Shown: piece by piece, positions 63,496 through 64,000 of the stretch
Numbering within the stretch: the stretch's first letter is position 1
Layout of the letters: the number at the start of each line of letters is the position of its first letter
Assembly: GCF_019880555.1 (NCBI RefSeq)
Contig: NZ_JAINVU010000003.1
Coordinates: forward strand, 124,001 to 188,000
Length of the DNA stretch: 64,000 nt
DNA from: Hephaestia mangrovi
Lineage (GTDB): Bacteria; Pseudomonadota; Alphaproteobacteria; Sphingomonadales; Sphingomonadaceae
Reading direction: 5' to 3'
Made by a program: the position numbers and the translations under genes
The notes under the pieces: model-generated
Database searches by the model: none
Seen by the model: only the letters and a program-made list of their open reading frames with translations
Told to the model about the DNA's origin: nothing

Positions 63496-64000
63496 CGCTG
63501 CCCGCGCTCGGCCCCGTCGTCCTCGCGCTCGCCGCGCCGGCGGCGGCGCCGACCGCGACGCTACCCGACGGCAGCATCATCGCGCTCGTCACCACGCCGC
63601 CGCCCGAGCCGATCCGCGCCGATCTCGTCACGCCGATCCTCGCCCCGGTTCAGGCGGCGCAGGACGTCACCGTTGCGGCCGAGAAGCCGCCGCACGCCAA
63701 GGGCGACCCGCTCGAAGGCTTCAACCGATCGATGTTCAACGCACATCAGAAGTTCGATCGCGCGGTGCTGCGGCCGGTCGCGATGGGATACAAGCACGCG
63801 GTGCCCAAGCCGGTGCGATCCGGCATCCGCCATTTTCTCAGCAATCTGACCGAACCGATCGTCTTCCTCAACGATCTGCTCCAGCTCAAGCCGGGCAAGG
63901 CTCTGCGCACCTTCGGCCGCTTCGTGTTCAATTCGACGCTGGGGCTGGGCGGCGTGCTGGATATTGCCAAACTGCCCGGCTTCAACCTGCCGCACCGCCC
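63492..64000 (+). CDS. mlaA: MlaA/VacJ family outer-membrane lipid-transport protein (3' truncated by window)
   Basis: About 170 codons are present before the window ends. A TTG at 63492 overlaps the stop of the hpnM-like gene. The N-terminus is hydrophobic (PALGPVVLALAAPAAA) without a clear lipobox Cys. The VacJ domain is plain: DPLEGFNRSMFNAHQKFDRAVLRPVA, VRSGIRHFLSNLTEPIVFLNDLL and GRFVFNSTLGLGGVLDIA. MlaA extracts phospholipid from the outer leaflet of the outer membrane and passes it to MlaC-type carriers. The rest of the gene lies outside. Confidence 0.9.
   Translation, partial: MTLPALGPVVLALAAPAAAPTATLPDGSIIALVTTPPPEPIRADLVTPILAPVQAAQDVTVAAEKPPHAKGDPLEGFNRSMFNAHQKFDRAVLRPVAMGYKHAVPKPVRSGIRHFLSNLTEPIVFLNDLLQLKPGKALRTFGRFVFNSTLGLGGVLDIAKLPGFNLPHR

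Overview
The window is strongly GC-rich, densely coded DNA from an alphaproteobacterium, most likely a Sphingomonas-type member of the Sphingomonadales. This rests on a helicase / S4 protein / FdxA / CarD block, a BolA and J-domain divergent pair, hopanoid genes (hpnH, ispH, hpnM), a CYP153-like P450, a large TonB-dependent receptor and several families of palindromic REP-like repeats. No rRNA, tRNA, CRISPR array, integrase or complete insertion sequence was seen. The species call is an inference from gene content and style.

Left part (1-24 kb): a truncated Bcr/CflA-type efflux pump, a lipoprotein, a 2OG-Fe(II) oxygenase, homoserine dehydrogenase (hom), pyruvate phosphate dikinase (ppdK) and the glycyl-tRNA synthetase genes glyQ and glyS. 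A DUF559 nuclease gene framed by inverted repeats separates glyQ from glyS, and glyS carries an in-frame REP-like element. Then come a TraB/GumN protein, rplY and pth (each preceded by a long palindromic repeat), an M16 peptidase with two head-GIN (DUF2807) genes, carD, fdxA, an S4 protein, a SUV3-like helicase, an M23 endopeptidase and a PAP2 membrane protein.

Middle part (24-43 kb): a HerA-like ATPase, a TSUP transporter with its TIGR02186 partner, an OsmC peroxiredoxin, two glycine-zipper proteins, clpB, and a three-gene locus encoding a TonB-dependent receptor, a TPR-sulfotransferase and a TPR-2OG oxygenase, with a strong terminator between the first two genes. A 790-nt stretch follows that holds a minus-strand transcription unit with a terminator and one perfect DnaA box. 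A second M16 peptidase comes next.

Right part (43-64 kb): an alpha-amino-acid ester hydrolase-like enzyme overlapping a low-molecular-weight phosphatase and a fructosamine-kinase-like gene, queG, a NatAB-type ABC exporter, a CYP153-like P450, small exported proteins, a long Arg/His/Gln/Ala-rich lipoprotein and an S9 peptidase. These are followed by a tightly packed bolA-GST-pirin-epoxide hydrolase operon, a J-domain protein, and a hopanoid/isoprenoid locus (ispH-hpnH divergent from hpnM-mlaA) that runs off the end.

Most genes are ordinary chromosomal functions. The points most worth a second look are the DUF559 cassette inside the glyQ-glyS operon, the repeat that codes for protein inside GlyS, the receptor/sulfotransferase/oxygenase locus with its internal terminator, a 22-bp operator-like palindrome shared by two distant lipoprotein transcription units, and the 39.7-40.5 kb intergenic region.
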